Source: Streptomyces albidoflavus
GTDB lineage: Bacteria; Actinomycetota; Actinomycetes; Streptomycetales; Streptomycetaceae
Direction of reading: 5' to 3'
Assembly: GCF_000719955.1 (NCBI RefSeq)
Contig: NZ_JOII01000051.1
Span: 1-26,480, forward strand
Length of the DNA stretch: 26,480 nt
Shown: positions 8,873 to 17,338 of the stretch, one piece after another
Numbering within the stretch: position 1 is the stretch's first letter
Layout: each line of letters opens with the position of its first letter
Notes under the pieces: generated by a model
What the model was told of the DNA's origin: nothing
Seen by the model: only the letters and a program-made list of their open reading frames with translations
Databases searched by the model: none
Made by a program: the position numbers and the translations under genes

Positions 8873-9397
8873 CTACGCCTCCTCTTCGTTCTGTGTCCGG
8901 TCGGCGGACGCGTTCTTGCGGTTGAACTCGATCTCGACGCGCGCCCGCGCGACGTCCTTCAGCGGCAGGCGGCGCTGCTTGGGCTTGCGGCCCTTGACCC
9001 CGGGGACCTCCAGGTCCAGCCCCTCCTCGTCGACCGCCTCGATCCGGGCCACCAGCTCCTCGGCGCCCGCGTCGGGCGTCAGGTGGAACTTGACCAGCCG
9101 GCCGGTGGCGCGCACGAAGTGGCGGTACTCGGACAGGGGGCGGTCGGCGCCGGGGGAGGTGACCTCCAGGACGTACTCGCTCTCGCCCATCAGGTCGGTC
9201 TCGTCGAGACGCGCGGAGATCGTGCGGCTGAGGTCGGCGCAGGTGTCGAGCTGGACGCCGTCGTCGGAGTCCACCACGACGCGCAGCACGCGCCGCTTGC
9301 CCGCGGGGGTGACCGTCACCTCTTCCAGGTCGAGTTCCTGGGAGCTGACGAGCGGCTCGATCAGCTCGCGCAGCCTGTCGCTCAACGTGGTACTCAT
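8873..9397 (-). CDS. rimP: Ribosome maturation factor RimP
   Basis: A 174-residue protein needed for 30S subunit maturation. The N-terminal alpha/beta domain includes [19 protein letters not shown] and the conserved [20 protein letters not shown] strand-loop. The junction [14 protein letters not shown] (about residues 75-88) is the best family marker. The C-terminal SH3-like half holds the basic [24 protein letters not shown] stretch. The ATG at 9397 has GAGGAG 9 nt upstream. It is the first gene of the operon and is divergent from the lipoprotein gene. The last residues are acidic (NEEEA). Confidence 0.95.
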   Translation of the reverse strand: MSTTLSDRLRELIEPLVSSQELDLEEVTVTPAGKRRVLRVVVDSDDGVQLDTCADLSRTISARLDETDLMGESEYVLEVTSPGADRPLSEYRHFVRATGRLVKFHLTPDAGAEELVARIEAVDEEGLDLEVPGVKGRKPKQRRLPLKDVARARVEIEFNRKNASADRTQNEEEA

Positions 9398-9675
9398 CCG
9401 GGTGACTCCTCGGCCGCGTGTGCTGTTGTGGGTTGGGCGCGTGTCCGGTCAAAGGGTATCCGGTCCGCGGGGGTGTCGCGGCCGGGTACGGGGCCCGGCG
9501 GGCGCGCCGCCGGACGGACGGCTCCGCCCGAGCGGGGCCGCCGGGGCGCGGGTACCTTGATCATGGCGGGGCGGCCGGGCGCTCCCGCGGTGCCTTCCGC
9601 GCGCCGCGCCGCCGCCCGCCGTGTGCCGCTGTCCCCGTTCCCCCGTCGGTCCGCTGCTCCCCGAGGACGTCCGCC
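9398..9675. promoter_or_regulatory. Divergent promoter region, rimP operon and lipoprotein gene
   Basis: 278 bp between divergent genes, so both promoters should lie here. On the minus strand TTGACC (9447-9452) is a possible -35 for rimP, but the sequence 17-18 nt on (ACAACA) is a poor -10. On the plus strand I find no convincing pair. The extent is certain; the exact promoter sites are not. Confidence 0.4.
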
Positions 9676-10224
9676 GTGCCGCTCACCCCGCCCCTCCCCC
9701 GGTCCGCCCGGGGACCGCGCCGCAGGACCGTGCTGACCGGCGCGGTCACCGGCGCCGTCTCCGCCGCGCTGCTCACCGGCTGCTCCGACGGCTCCGCCCC
9801 GGGCGGCACGGCGGCGGAGCGCGCTCGTTCGGCCGCGGCGCCGCGGCTGCTGGCGGCGGCACGGACCGGCAGCGAGCGGCTGCTGGCCCGGTACGACGCG
9901 GTGATCGCCGCGCACCCTCCGCTCGCGGCGCGCCTGAAGCCGCTGCGCGAGCAGGTCGCGATGCACCTGTCCGCGTTCACCTCGCGCCCCGCCGAGGAGC
10001 TGCCGCCGAACGCCGCGCCGCCCGCCCCGGCCCCGCAGGTCTCCCCGCACGCCGCGGCGGACCCGGAGGCCGCGCTGCGCGGCCTCGCCGACGCGGAGCG
10101 CGACCTGGCGGCGCGGCGCGGCAAGGACCTGCTGGAGGCGCCGGGCGAACTGGCCCGGCTGCTGGCCTCGGCGGCGGCGGCCGGTGCGGCCCACGCCTAT
10201 CTGCTGACGGAGGGGAAGAAATGA
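9676..10224 (+). CDS. Predicted Tat-exported lipoprotein, unknown function
   Basis: A 182-residue protein from a GTG at 9676 with GAGGACG about 6 nt upstream. The N-terminus has a twin-arginine-like stretch, PRRRTVLTG (Arg15-17), a hydrophobic core and the lipobox LLTGC with Cys36 as the predicted lipidated residue. The mature part is Ala-rich and helical (SAAAPRLLAAARTGSERLLARYDAVIAAHP), has a Pro/Ala linker at about 115-135 and a second helical block. I recognise no domain. The stop overlaps the next start as ATGA, so it is likely coupled to the ferritin-like protein. The frame extends 5' to 9418, but that part is Arg/Pro-rich and would hide the signal sequence. Confidence 0.82.
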   Translation: MPLTPPLPRSARGPRRRTVLTGAVTGAVSAALLTGCSDGSAPGGTAAERARSAAAPRLLAAARTGSERLLARYDAVIAAHPPLAARLKPLREQVAMHLSAFTSRPAEELPPNAAPPAPAPQVSPHAAADPEAALRGLADAERDLAARRGKDLLEAPGELARLLASAAAAGAAHAYLLTEGKK

Positions 10225-10739
10225 CGACGCGTACGCCCGGAAGCGCTCCGCGCACGGTGCGGGAGGACGGGGCCGACGACGCCGCCGAGAGCGCCGAACT
10301 GCGCGCGGTGCAGGCGGCGCTGCGCGCCGAGCACGCCGCGGTCTACGGCTACGGGGTGGTGGGCGGCCGCATCGGCGAGGAACGCCGCGCGGAGGCCCGC
10401 ACGGCGCACGACGCGCACCGGGCCCGCCGCGACCTGTGGCAGCGCCTGGCGCGCGACCTGGGCGGCGCCCCGCAGGCCGCAGCGGCCGGGTACGCGCTGC
10501 CGTTCCCGGTCGCCGACAGCGCGGCGGCGGTGCGGCTGGCGGCGGAGCTGGAGGAGCGCGCGGCGGCCGTCTACGGCGACCTGGTGCGGGCCACCGAGGG
10601 CGAGCGGCGCACGGCCGCCGCCGAGGCGCTGCGGGAGGCGGCGGTCCGCGCCGTGCGCTGGCGGGGCGGCAGCGTAGCCTTCCCTGGGCTCACGGAGCGC
10701 GCGGACCAGCCGAGCGCCCCCGTGGCACCGCAGACCTGA
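10221..10739 (+). CDS. Ferritin-like DUF4439 protein
   Basis: A 172-residue soluble protein. Residues 25-150 look like the DUF4439 ferritin-like four-helix bundle: LRAVQAALRAEHAAVYGYGVVGGRIG (helix 1, with Glu37, His38 and Tyr42), the AHDAHRARRDLWQRL helix (His63, His66) and LAAELEERAAAVYGDLVRATEG (Glu109, Glu111, Glu112). These Glu and His residues could bind metal, but I cannot confirm a diiron site by eye, and no function is known for the family. The ATG at 10221 has GGAGGGGAAGAA directly upstream and overlaps the lipoprotein stop. A pseudokinase-like gene follows 24 nt after the stop, giving a compact three-gene operon. Confidence 0.88.
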   Translation: MTTRTPGSAPRTVREDGADDAAESAELRAVQAALRAEHAAVYGYGVVGGRIGEERRAEARTAHDAHRARRDLWQRLARDLGGAPQAAAAGYALPFPVADSAAAVRLAAELEERAAAVYGDLVRATEGERRTAAAEALREAAVRAVRWRGGSVAFPGLTERADQPSAPVAPQT

Positions 10740-10763
10740 TTGCTGGAAGGAGCCGTACCCGCG

Positions 10764-11654
10764 ATGGCGTTCGAACCTCCGGAGCGCCTTGTCCGGGCTC
10801 TGGCCGAGACCTCCGACGACGGCGACGCCGCCTGGCGCGAGCGGTTGCCGGGCCTCGTCGAGGAGGCGCTGGGCGCCTGCGGGGCCGCACCGGAACGCGT
10901 GCACGCCCCGGGCGGGCGGAGCAGCCTGGTGGTACTGGTCCGGCTCGCGGACGACGTGCCGGCGGCGCTGAAACTGGCCCCGCCGTCGGCCGCCCCGCAG
11001 GCGGAGGCACTCGCCCTGGAACGGTGGGACGGGTGGGGAGCCTGCCGTCTGCTGGGCCGCCCCGCGCCCGGGGCCCTGCTGCTGGAACGGCTCCGCCCGG
11101 ACGTGTCGCTGCGGTCGCTGGCGCAGGCCAAGGCGCTCCTGGAGGCCGCCGACACGCTGCGCAAGCTCTGGGTGGAGCCTCCGGCCGAGAGCGGTCTCCC
11201 CACGGTGGCGGAACGCACCGCCCCGCAGGCCGCGACGCTGGAAGCAGCGCCCGGGATGTACCGCCCGCTCGCCGACGCCGCCCTCGCCGCCCGCACGGAA
11301 CTGCTCTCCGACCCGCCCGAGGAACTGCTGCTGCACGGCGCCTACGGACAGGGCAAGATCCTGGCCGGCGACCGCGCCCCGTGGCTGGCGGTCGGCCCGT
11401 CCCCCGTCACCGGCGAACGCGCCTACGACCTGGCCCGCCTCGGCCTGGACCGCGTCGAGGACCTGGTCGGCGCCGACACCGGCGGCTCCTCCTCCCGCCG
11501 CCGCCTCTCCCGCCTCGCCGACTCCCTGGACGTGGACCGCGAACGCCTGCACGCCTGGACCGTCTTCCGCGCCGTCTACGGCGGCACGGCCGCTCTGCGA
11601 CGGGGACAGAGGGCGATGGGCGAGGCACTGCTGGAGTACGCGGGGTGGCTTTAG
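10764..11654 (+). CDS. Aminoglycoside phosphotransferase APH(6)-like protein, catalytic residues missing
   Basis: A 296-residue protein. The fold order fits the APH(6)/hydroxyurea-kinase family: AALKLAP (Lys70, nucleotide-binding lysine) and QAEALALERWDGWGACRLL (Glu82) with GALLLERL in the N-lobe, and LLHGAYGQGKILAGDRAPWLAVGPSPVTGERAYDLA in the C-lobe. Active kinases of this fold carry HGD at the catalytic loop, an Asn five residues on, and a metal-binding Asp in the next strand. Here these read HGA (Ala193), Lys198 and Gly211. Phosphotransfer is therefore unlikely; a binding or scaffold role is inferred. The ATG at 10764 has GAAGGAG about 10 nt upstream. The family match is by motif order, so the APH(6) assignment is moderate. 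The stop codon lies within the start of an 8-bp tandem repeat. Confidence 0.82.
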   Translation: MAFEPPERLVRALAETSDDGDAAWRERLPGLVEEALGACGAAPERVHAPGGRSSLVVLVRLADDVPAALKLAPPSAAPQAEALALERWDGWGACRLLGRPAPGALLLERLRPDVSLRSLAQAKALLEAADTLRKLWVEPPAESGLPTVAERTAPQAATLEAAPGMYRPLADAALAARTELLSDPPEELLLHGAYGQGKILAGDRAPWLAVGPSPVTGERAYDLARLGLDRVEDLVGADTGGSSSRRRLSRLADSLDVDRERLHAWTVFRAVYGGTAALRRGQRAMGEALLEYAGWL

Positions 11655-11708
11655 GGCTACGGGGCTACGGGGCTACGGGGCTACGGGGCTACGGGGCTAC
11701 GGGGCTAC
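11653..11708. repeat. Seven copies of an 8-bp tandem repeat (GGGGCTAC)
   Basis: Six exact GGGGCTAC units (11661-11708) follow one copy with A for the first G (11653-11660). The first unit overlaps the TAG stop of the pseudokinase gene. An 8-bp unit shifts frame with every added copy, so copy change would not extend the gene. It has the form of a variable-number repeat made by slippage. Confidence 0.92.
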
Positions 11709-12143
11709 GGGGGATGGTCGGGGCGCGGGGTGCCGTCCGCTGGGTGTAAGGGGTGACTCCGCCCGGTGGGGTCGTACTGGGGACTGCCGAGGGTGGCGGT
11801 TCTCCGACGGGGCGGGCGGCGAGCCCCGAATGCTGCGGGGCGAGGGCGTTGCTTGCGCGGCGGCGTAACCCGAGCGGGTTCGGACCGGCTGGTAAGGGGC
11901 GCCGCCGCCCCGAGGCACCGTACAAGCCGCCCCGCAGGACGGCACGGGGCGGGCTGCGTCGCAGGTGGGCCGCGGCGTACGCAGGGCACGGGAGGGGCTC
12001 CCCGCCTAAGGGTCTCCCCCGCCCCGTCGCACCCTACCGACGGCACCGGGCGCGCCCCGTTCTCGTCGCGCGCCGCACGCCGCGGCCCCCGTCGTCCGGC
12101 GGGGTGTGCCGAGCGGCAGGGGCCGTGGTGGGTGCAGGGCCGG
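11709..12143. terminator. Convergent gene-free region with GC hairpins
   Basis: 435 bp between the 3' ends of the pseudokinase gene (plus) and proS (minus). I see no credible gene. Several short stems could end transcription from either side: GCCCCG/CGGGGC (11823-11841), AACCCG/CGGGTT (11867-11880) and GGGGCG/CGCCCC (11896-11911). None has a U-run, so which ones act cannot be told from sequence. Confidence 0.4.
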
Positions 12144-13838
12144 TCAGGCGGTGAGGCGGGCGACGGCCTCGGCGACGGGGAGTTCCTCGCGCTCGCCGGT
12201 GCGGCGGTCCTTCAGTTCCACGATGCCGTCGGCGCTGCGGCGGCCGGCGACGAGGATCTTCGGGACCCCGATGAGTTCGGCGTCGGTGAACTTCACGCCC
12301 GGCGAGACCCCGGCGCGGTCGTCGACGAGGACGCGGACTCCGGCGGCGTTCAGCTTCTCGGAGACCTCCAGCGCCAGCTCGGTCTGGAGCGCCTTGCCCG
12401 CGGCGACCACGTGCACGTCGGCGGGGGCGACCTCGGCGGGCCAGCACAGTCCCTGGCCGTCGGCGGTCTGCTCGGCGAGGGCGGCCACGGCGCGCGAGAC
12501 GCCGATGCCGTAGGAGCCCATGGTCACGCGGACCGGCTTGCCCTGCTGGCCGAGGACGTCGAGCTGGAAGGTGTCCGCGTACTTGCGGCCCAGCTGGAAG
12601 ATGTGGCCGATCTCGATGGCGCGGTCCAGCTTGAGGCCGCTGCCGCAGTTGGGGCAGGGGTCGCCCTCCTCGACGACGACCACGTCGAGGTAGTCGTCGA
12701 CCTCGAAATCGCGGCCGGCGACGACGTTGCGGGCGTGCTTGCCGTCCTCGTTGGCGCCGGTGACCCAGGCGGTGCCGGGGGCGACGCGCGGGTCGGCGAT
12801 GTAGCGGACCTTGTCCAGGCCCTGCGGACCGACGTAGCCGCGGACCAGGTCGGGGCGGCCCTCGAAGTCCTCGGCGGTGACGAGTTCGACCTCGGCGGGG
12901 GCCAGGTGCTCGCCGAGCTTGCCCAGGTCGACGTCGCGGTGGCCCGGCACGCCGACAGCGACGATCTCGCCGTCGACCTTGACCAGCAGGTTCTTCAGCG
13001 TCGCGGAGGCGGGCACGCCGAGGTGGGCGGCGAGCGTCTCGATGGTCGGGGTGTCGGGGGTGTCCAGCACCTCAACGGGGCCGTGCTCGGCGCCCTCGAC
13101 CGGGGCGAGCGCGAAGGTGACGGCCTCGGTGTTGGCGGCGTAGGAGCAGTTCGGGCAGTCCGCGAAGGTGTCCTCACCGGCCGGCGCGGGGGCGAGGAAC
13201 TCCTCGGAGGCCGAGCCGCCCATGGCGCCGGAGACGGCGGAGACGATGCGGTAGTCGAGGCCGAGCCGCGCGAAGATCTTCTGGTACGCGGCGCGGTGGA
13301 GCTGGTACGACTCCTCCAGGCCCTCGTCCGTGGTGTCGAACGAGTACGAGTCCTTCATCTGGAACTCGCGGCCGCGCAGGACGCCGGAGCGGGGGCGGGC
13401 CTCGTCGCGGTACTTGGTCTGGATCTGGTAGAGCATCACCGGCAGGTCCTTGTAGGACGTGCACTGGTCCTTGACGACCTGGGTGAAGATCTCCTCGTGG
13501 GTGGGGCCGAGGAGGTAGTCGGCGCCCTTGCGGTCCTTGAGGCGGAACAGCAGGTCGCCGTACTCCTCCCAGCGGCCGGACGCCTCGTAGGGCTCCTTGG
13601 GCAGCAGGGCCGGCAGCAGGACCTCCTGGGCGCCGATGGCGTCCATCTCCTCGCGGACGATGTGCGAGATGTTGTCGAGGACCTTCTTGCCGAGCGGCAG
13701 CCACGACCAGATGCCCGCGGCGGTGCGGCGCACGTAGCCGGCGCGGACCAGCAGCTTGTGGCTGATCGTCTCGGCGTCGGCCGGGTCGTCGCGCAGTGTC
13801 TTGACCATCAACCGGGACATGCGCTGGACCTGGGCCAT
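12144..13838 (-). CDS. proS: Prolyl-tRNA synthetase, bacterial editing type
   Basis: A 564-residue class II synthetase charging tRNA-Pro. Motif 1 lies around [13 protein letters not shown] (68-80). Motif 2 is [27 protein letters not shown] (142-168), with GPTHEEIF (111-118) before it. Motif 3 is in [17 protein letters not shown] towards the C-terminus. Between motifs 2 and 3 an insertion of about 180 residues is the editing domain of bacterial-type ProRS, with two CPNC pairs (the first at 228-231). An anticodon-binding domain ends the protein. The ATG at 13838 has CAGGAG 6 nt upstream. Length matches actinobacterial ProRS. A GNAT gene lies 84 nt upstream and may be cotranscribed. Confidence 0.97.
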   Translation of the reverse strand: MAQVQRMSRLMVKTLRDDPADAETISHKLLVRAGYVRRTAAGIWSWLPLGKKVLDNISHIVREEMDAIGAQEVLLPALLPKEPYEASGRWEEYGDLLFRLKDRKGADYLLGPTHEEIFTQVVKDQCTSYKDLPVMLYQIQTKYRDEARPRSGVLRGREFQMKDSYSFDTTDEGLEESYQLHRAAYQKIFARLGLDYRIVSAVSGAMGGSASEEFLAPAPAGEDTFADCPNCSYAANTEAVTFALAPVEGAEHGPVEVLDTPDTPTIETLAAHLGVPASATLKNLLVKVDGEIVAVGVPGHRDVDLGKLGEHLAPAEVELVTAEDFEGRPDLVRGYVGPQGLDKVRYIADPRVAPGTAWVTGANEDGKHARNVVAGRDFEVDDYLDVVVVEEGDPCPNCGSGLKLDRAIEIGHIFQLGRKYADTFQLDVLGQQGKPVRVTMGSYGIGVSRAVAALAEQTADGQGLCWPAEVAPADVHVVAAGKALQTELALEVSEKLNAAGVRVLVDDRAGVSPGVKFTDAELIGVPKILVAGRRSADGIVELKDRRTGEREELPVAEAVARLTA

Positions 13839-13844
13839 GATGAA

Positions 13845-13876
13845 CTCCTGGAGGGAAAGGGTGACTCGTCCAGGAG
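13845..13876 (-). promoter_or_regulatory. proS leader hairpin that would hide the Shine-Dalgarno
   Basis: On the minus strand CTCCTGGA pairs perfectly with TCCAGGAG across a 16-base loop; the second arm contains CAGGAG, the proS ribosome binding site. Closing this 8-bp helix would block initiation. It resembles a translational switch, but no known riboswitch or T-box motif was recognised. Confidence 0.45.
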
Positions 13877-13880
13877 GTTA

Positions 13881-13896
13881 GCCCCGGGCGTGGGGC
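13881..13896 (-). terminator. Short hairpin after the GNAT gene
   Basis: GCCCC/GGGGC, a 5-bp stem with a 6-base loop, lies 26 nt after the GNAT stop and just ahead of the proS leader hairpin. It is weak and lacks a U-run, so it may be only an attenuator or nothing. Confidence 0.3.
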
Positions 13897-13922
13897 TGGC
13901 GGAAATCGGTTCTCCGCCGCGG

Positions 13923-14492
13923 TCAGCTCCGGAGCAGGGGCAGCGGGGCGCCCATGACCGCGTACGGGCGTGGTGCGCTGGGGAAAAGGACCCGGCGGGC
14001 GAGGTCGGTGTAGCCCAGTGAGCGGTACAGGCGGCGGGCCGGACTGTCGGTGTCGATGGCGGAGAGGATCGACCGGTCGAGCCCGCAGGTGTCGGTGAGC
14101 GCGGTGATGAGGCCCCGCCCGGCGCCCCGGCCCTGGTACGTGGGGTGGACGTGCAGCTCGGTGATGACGAACGAGCCGTCGAGCCAGGCGTCGTTGCCCT
14201 GGGCGCGCAGGTAGGACTCGACGACGGTGGACCACCAGTGACCCCGGTTGTTGGGCATGCCGTAGACGAACCCGGCCAGTCGCCCCGTGGGCGTGGTGGC
14301 GCCGAGCGCGCGGGCGCCGGGGCACTCCAGGTGGCGCAGGACGATGTGGCGGCGGACCGCGACCTCCTCCGCGCCGAGACCGAAGGCGACGGCCTGCACC
14401 TCCAGCGCCTCGTCCACGCGGGCCGCGAGGTCGAGGGGGCCGATCGTGAGGTGTTCCGGATTGTGGGTCCGGTCCCCGGGGAGGCGCGCCAT
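13923..14492 (-). CDS. GNAT family N-acetyltransferase
   Basis: A 189-residue protein. The acetyl-CoA site is clear: ITELHVHPTYQGRGAGRGLITALTD (about 110-134), with the Q/R-x-x-G-x-G/A loop as QGRGAG. The C-terminal half has AIDTDSPARRLYRSLGYTDL, the typical beta5-alpha4 end of the fold. GFVYGMPNNRGHWWSTVVESYL is unusually Trp/His-rich and may line the acceptor site. The acceptor is unknown. The ATG at 14492 has only a weak GGTAGGGT upstream. It lies between a transporter gene and proS, all in the same direction. Confidence 0.88.
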   Translation of the reverse strand: MARLPGDRTHNPEHLTIGPLDLAARVDEALEVQAVAFGLGAEEVAVRRHIVLRHLECPGARALGATTPTGRLAGFVYGMPNNRGHWWSTVVESYLRAQGNDAWLDGSFVITELHVHPTYQGRGAGRGLITALTDTCGLDRSILSAIDTDSPARRLYRSLGYTDLARRVLFPSAPRPYAVMGAPLPLLRS

Positions 14493-14542
14493 GGCGGCGA
14501 CCCTACCCGGCGCGGGCGCGGCGCGGGCTCCGCGCGGCGTCG

Positions 14543-15322
<780 letters not shown>

Positions 15323-15460
15323 CGAGGGCTCCGGTGGGGGTGGCTGGGGGCGGGAGGACGAGGCGTGCGGCGCAGTGCGCGACGGGGCGGCGCGGGGGTC
15401 TGCCGCGCGGGGACTGCGGGGCGGGGCGTACGGGGCGGCGGGGCGCTCGGTCGATGCGTG

Positions 15461-15485
15461 CGTTTCCGCAGGTGGCGCGCGACGT
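15461..15485. repeat. 25-bp direct repeat, copy 1
   Basis: Matches positions 15565-15589 at 22 of 25 bases; the shared core includes CCGCAGGT and CGCGACGT. A related CCGCAGGTCGC sequence is found near 22168. Confidence 0.7.
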
Positions 15486-15564
15486 GAGGCCGGCGCGGGG
15501 CGGCGTACGCGGCGCGGTGCTCCGGCGCCCCGCACGGGGCGGTGCAACGCGCCTCCGGAGTACC

Positions 15565-15589
15565 CGTTCCCGCAGGTCGCACGCGACGT
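15565..15589. repeat. 25-bp direct repeat, copy 2
   Basis: Second copy of the repeat at 15461-15485, 22 of 25 bases identical. It runs straight into GTACGGGGCG, a word repeated in other spacers of this half of the window. Confidence 0.7.
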
Positions 15590-15674
15590 ACGGGGCGCGC
15601 CCCGTCGCCCCGCACACCACCCCGCGCAGCGCCGCAGACCAGCCGCGCCGCGCCCGCCCCGCGACGTCCCGCCC

Positions 15675-16475
15675 TCATCCCCCGGCCCCCACGTCCAGCG
15701 CCGACTCCAGCTTCCGGGCGCTCTCCACGAGGGCCGCCGTGTACGGCTCGCGCGGCCGGTGCACCAGGTCCTCGACGGTGCCCGTCTCGACGGCGCGGCC
15801 ATGGCGGAGGACGAGGACGCTGTCGGTGATCCGGGAGACGACGGCGAGGTCGTGGCTGACGAAGAGCAGGGCCATGGAGCGTTCGCGGACCAGGCTGTCG
15901 AGGAGGTCGAGCATGTCCGCCTGGACGGTGACGTCGAGTGCGGTGGTGGGCTCGTCGGCGATGAGCAGCTCGGGTTCGCAGGCGAGGGCCATGGCGAGGG
16001 CGACACGCTGGCGCTGGCCGCCGGAGATCTCGTGCGGGAAGGCCCGGGCGATGCGGCGCGGGTCGGGCAGCCGTACCTGGTCGAGGGCGTCGGCGACGGC
16101 CTTGTGCAGCGCGTCGCCCTTGAGCCCGGTGCGGCGCCGCAGCGGTTCGGCGATCTGGCGCCCCACCCGCATCAGCGGGTCCAGGGCGGTCAGCGGCTCC
16201 TGGAAGACCACGGAGGCGCGCCTGCCCCGCAGTTCGGTGAGCGCCTTCTCCCGCGCCCCGACGACCTCGGTCCCCGCCAGCCGTACCGAACCGGTCGCCG
16301 TCATTCCGGGCGGCAGCAGTCCCAGCACGGCCAGCGAGGTGAGGGACTTGCCGGAGCCCGACTCGCCGATCAGGCCGAGCCGCTCCCCCGCGCCGACGGC
16401 GAAGGTGAGGTCGTCGACGAGGGTGCGGTCCTCGTCGGTCGTCACGGTCAGGCCGCGCACGTCGAGCAGGGTCAT
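15675..16475 (-). CDS. ABC transporter ATP-binding protein, OppD/DppD/NikD type
   Basis: A 266-residue ATPase. Walker A is GESGSGKS (37-44), the Q-loop Gln92 is in VVFQEPLTALDP, the signature is ISGGQRQRV (150-158), Walker B is LLIADEP (170-176), and His208 is the switch histidine. REPYTAAL ends the conserved core, and the C-terminal Cys-bearing extension of OppD/DppD is absent. The ATG at 16475 overlaps the permease stop as ATGA, so it is cotranscribed and coupled. It pairs with the ATPase at 14543-15322. The substrate (peptide or nickel) cannot be read from an ATPase. Confidence 0.93.
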   Translation of the reverse strand: MTLLDVRGLTVTTDEDRTLVDDLTFAVGAGERLGLIGESGSGKSLTSLAVLGLLPPGMTATGSVRLAGTEVVGAREKALTELRGRRASVVFQEPLTALDPLMRVGRQIAEPLRRRTGLKGDALHKAVADALDQVRLPDPRRIARAFPHEISGGQRQRVALAMALACEPELLIADEPTTALDVTVQADMLDLLDSLVRERSMALLFVSHDLAVVSRITDSVLVLRHGRAVETGTVEDLVHRPREPYTAALVESARKLESALDVGAGG

Positions 16476-17338
16476 GCGGACCTCCGGCGGGCCGGATCGA
16501 GGGTGTCGCGGAGGCCGTCGGCGATGAGGTTGACGCCGACGACCAGGACGACGAGGAGCACGCCGGGGGCGATGGCCCCGGCCGGGGCGGTGGTGAAGGT
16601 CGCCTGGGCCTGCTGGAGCATCCCGCCCCACGAGGCGTTGGGCGGGGGCGCGCCGAGACCGAGGTAGGACAGGCCGGCCTCGGCGAGGACGGCGAGGCCG
16701 AACTGGAGGGCGAGGTTCACGACGAGGGTCGGCCAGATGTTGGGCAGGATGTGTGCGGCGACGATGCGCGGGCGGCTCGTACCGGAGGTGCGGGCGGCGG
16801 TGATGTAGTCCTGGGCGAGGACGCGCTTGACGAGGATGCGGGTGAGGCGGGCGACGACGGCGCTCTGCGCGAGGCCGATCGCGAGGATCGCGGAGCCCAG
16901 CGTCGCGTCCCGGGCGGCGACGATGAGCATCGCCAGCAGCAGCGTCGGGAAGGCGATGAGGATGTCCAGGAGCGCCGAGACCGTGTCGTCCAGCCACCCC
17001 TGCGCGTAGGCGGCGAGTACGCCGAGGGTGATGCCGAGCACGGCGGCGATGGCGACGGAGCCGAGTCCGGCCTCCCAGGCGATCCGGGAGCCGTTCATCA
17101 CCTGGGTGAAGAGGTCGCGGCCGAGCTTGTCGGTGCCGAGCAGGTGGCCGTCGCCGGGCGGGGCGAGGCGGGTGCCGGAGGTGTCGTCGGGCTCGTAGGG
17201 CAGCCAGACGACGGATATGAGGGCGAGCAGGGCGACGAGGCCGGTGAGGACGCAGCCGGTGACCAGGGTCGCGGAGCGGCGGGGGCGGCTGCGGGGCTTG
17301 CCGGGCAGTTCGGTGACGGCGGGTACGGGGGTGGTCAT
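16472..17338 (-). CDS. ABC transporter permease, OppC/DppC/NikC type
   Basis: A 288-residue inner-membrane permease. An N-terminal cytoplasmic segment with a basic stretch (PRSRPRRS) is followed by the first membrane span (TLVTGCVLTGLVALLALISVV). The family marker HLLGTDKLGRDLFTQVMNGSRI follows. The EAA coupling loop for the ATPase is ARLTRILVKRVLAQDYITAARTSGTSRPRIVAAHILPN, and further spans run to NLIADGLRDTLDPARR, the typical C-terminus. The ATG at 17338 overlaps the upstream permease stop by 4 nt, and its own stop overlaps the ATPase start by 4 nt. The length fits OppC, DppC or NikC. Confidence 0.94.
   Translation of the reverse strand: MTTPVPAVTELPGKPRSRPRRSATLVTGCVLTGLVALLALISVVWLPYEPDDTSGTRLAPPGDGHLLGTDKLGRDLFTQVMNGSRIAWEAGLGSVAIAAVLGITLGVLAAYAQGWLDDTVSALLDILIAFPTLLLAMLIVAARDATLGSAILAIGLAQSAVVARLTRILVKRVLAQDYITAARTSGTSRPRIVAAHILPNIWPTLVVNLALQFGLAVLAEAGLSYLGLGAPPPNASWGGMLQQAQATFTTAPAGAIAPGVLLVVLVVGVNLIADGLRDTLDPARRRSA

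Larger units (their letters stand above)
15323..15674. other. 352-bp low-complexity spacer between the two ATPase genes
   Basis: No credible gene: open frames here run through both neighbours or are Arg/Pro/Ala-rich. The spacer holds two copies of a 25-base direct repeat, a 16-base palindrome around GCCCCG-CA-CGGGGC (15526-15541) and two copies of GTACGGGGCG (15428 and 15588). It may be read-through operon DNA or a repeat insertion. If the last ATPase gene has its own promoter it should lie here, but I see no clear one. Confidence 0.7.

Noticed and set aside
11653..11708. CRISPR array
   Set aside because: Units of 8 bp abut with no spacers, and there are no cas genes.
13839..13922. T-box riboswitch for proS
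   Set aside because: The gap is too short and lacks a recognisable T-box sequence; only a simple hairpin is visible.
11766..14021. 751-residue plus-strand open frame across proS
   Set aside because: Shadow of ProRS; Gln/Val/Ala-rich and without recognisable motifs.
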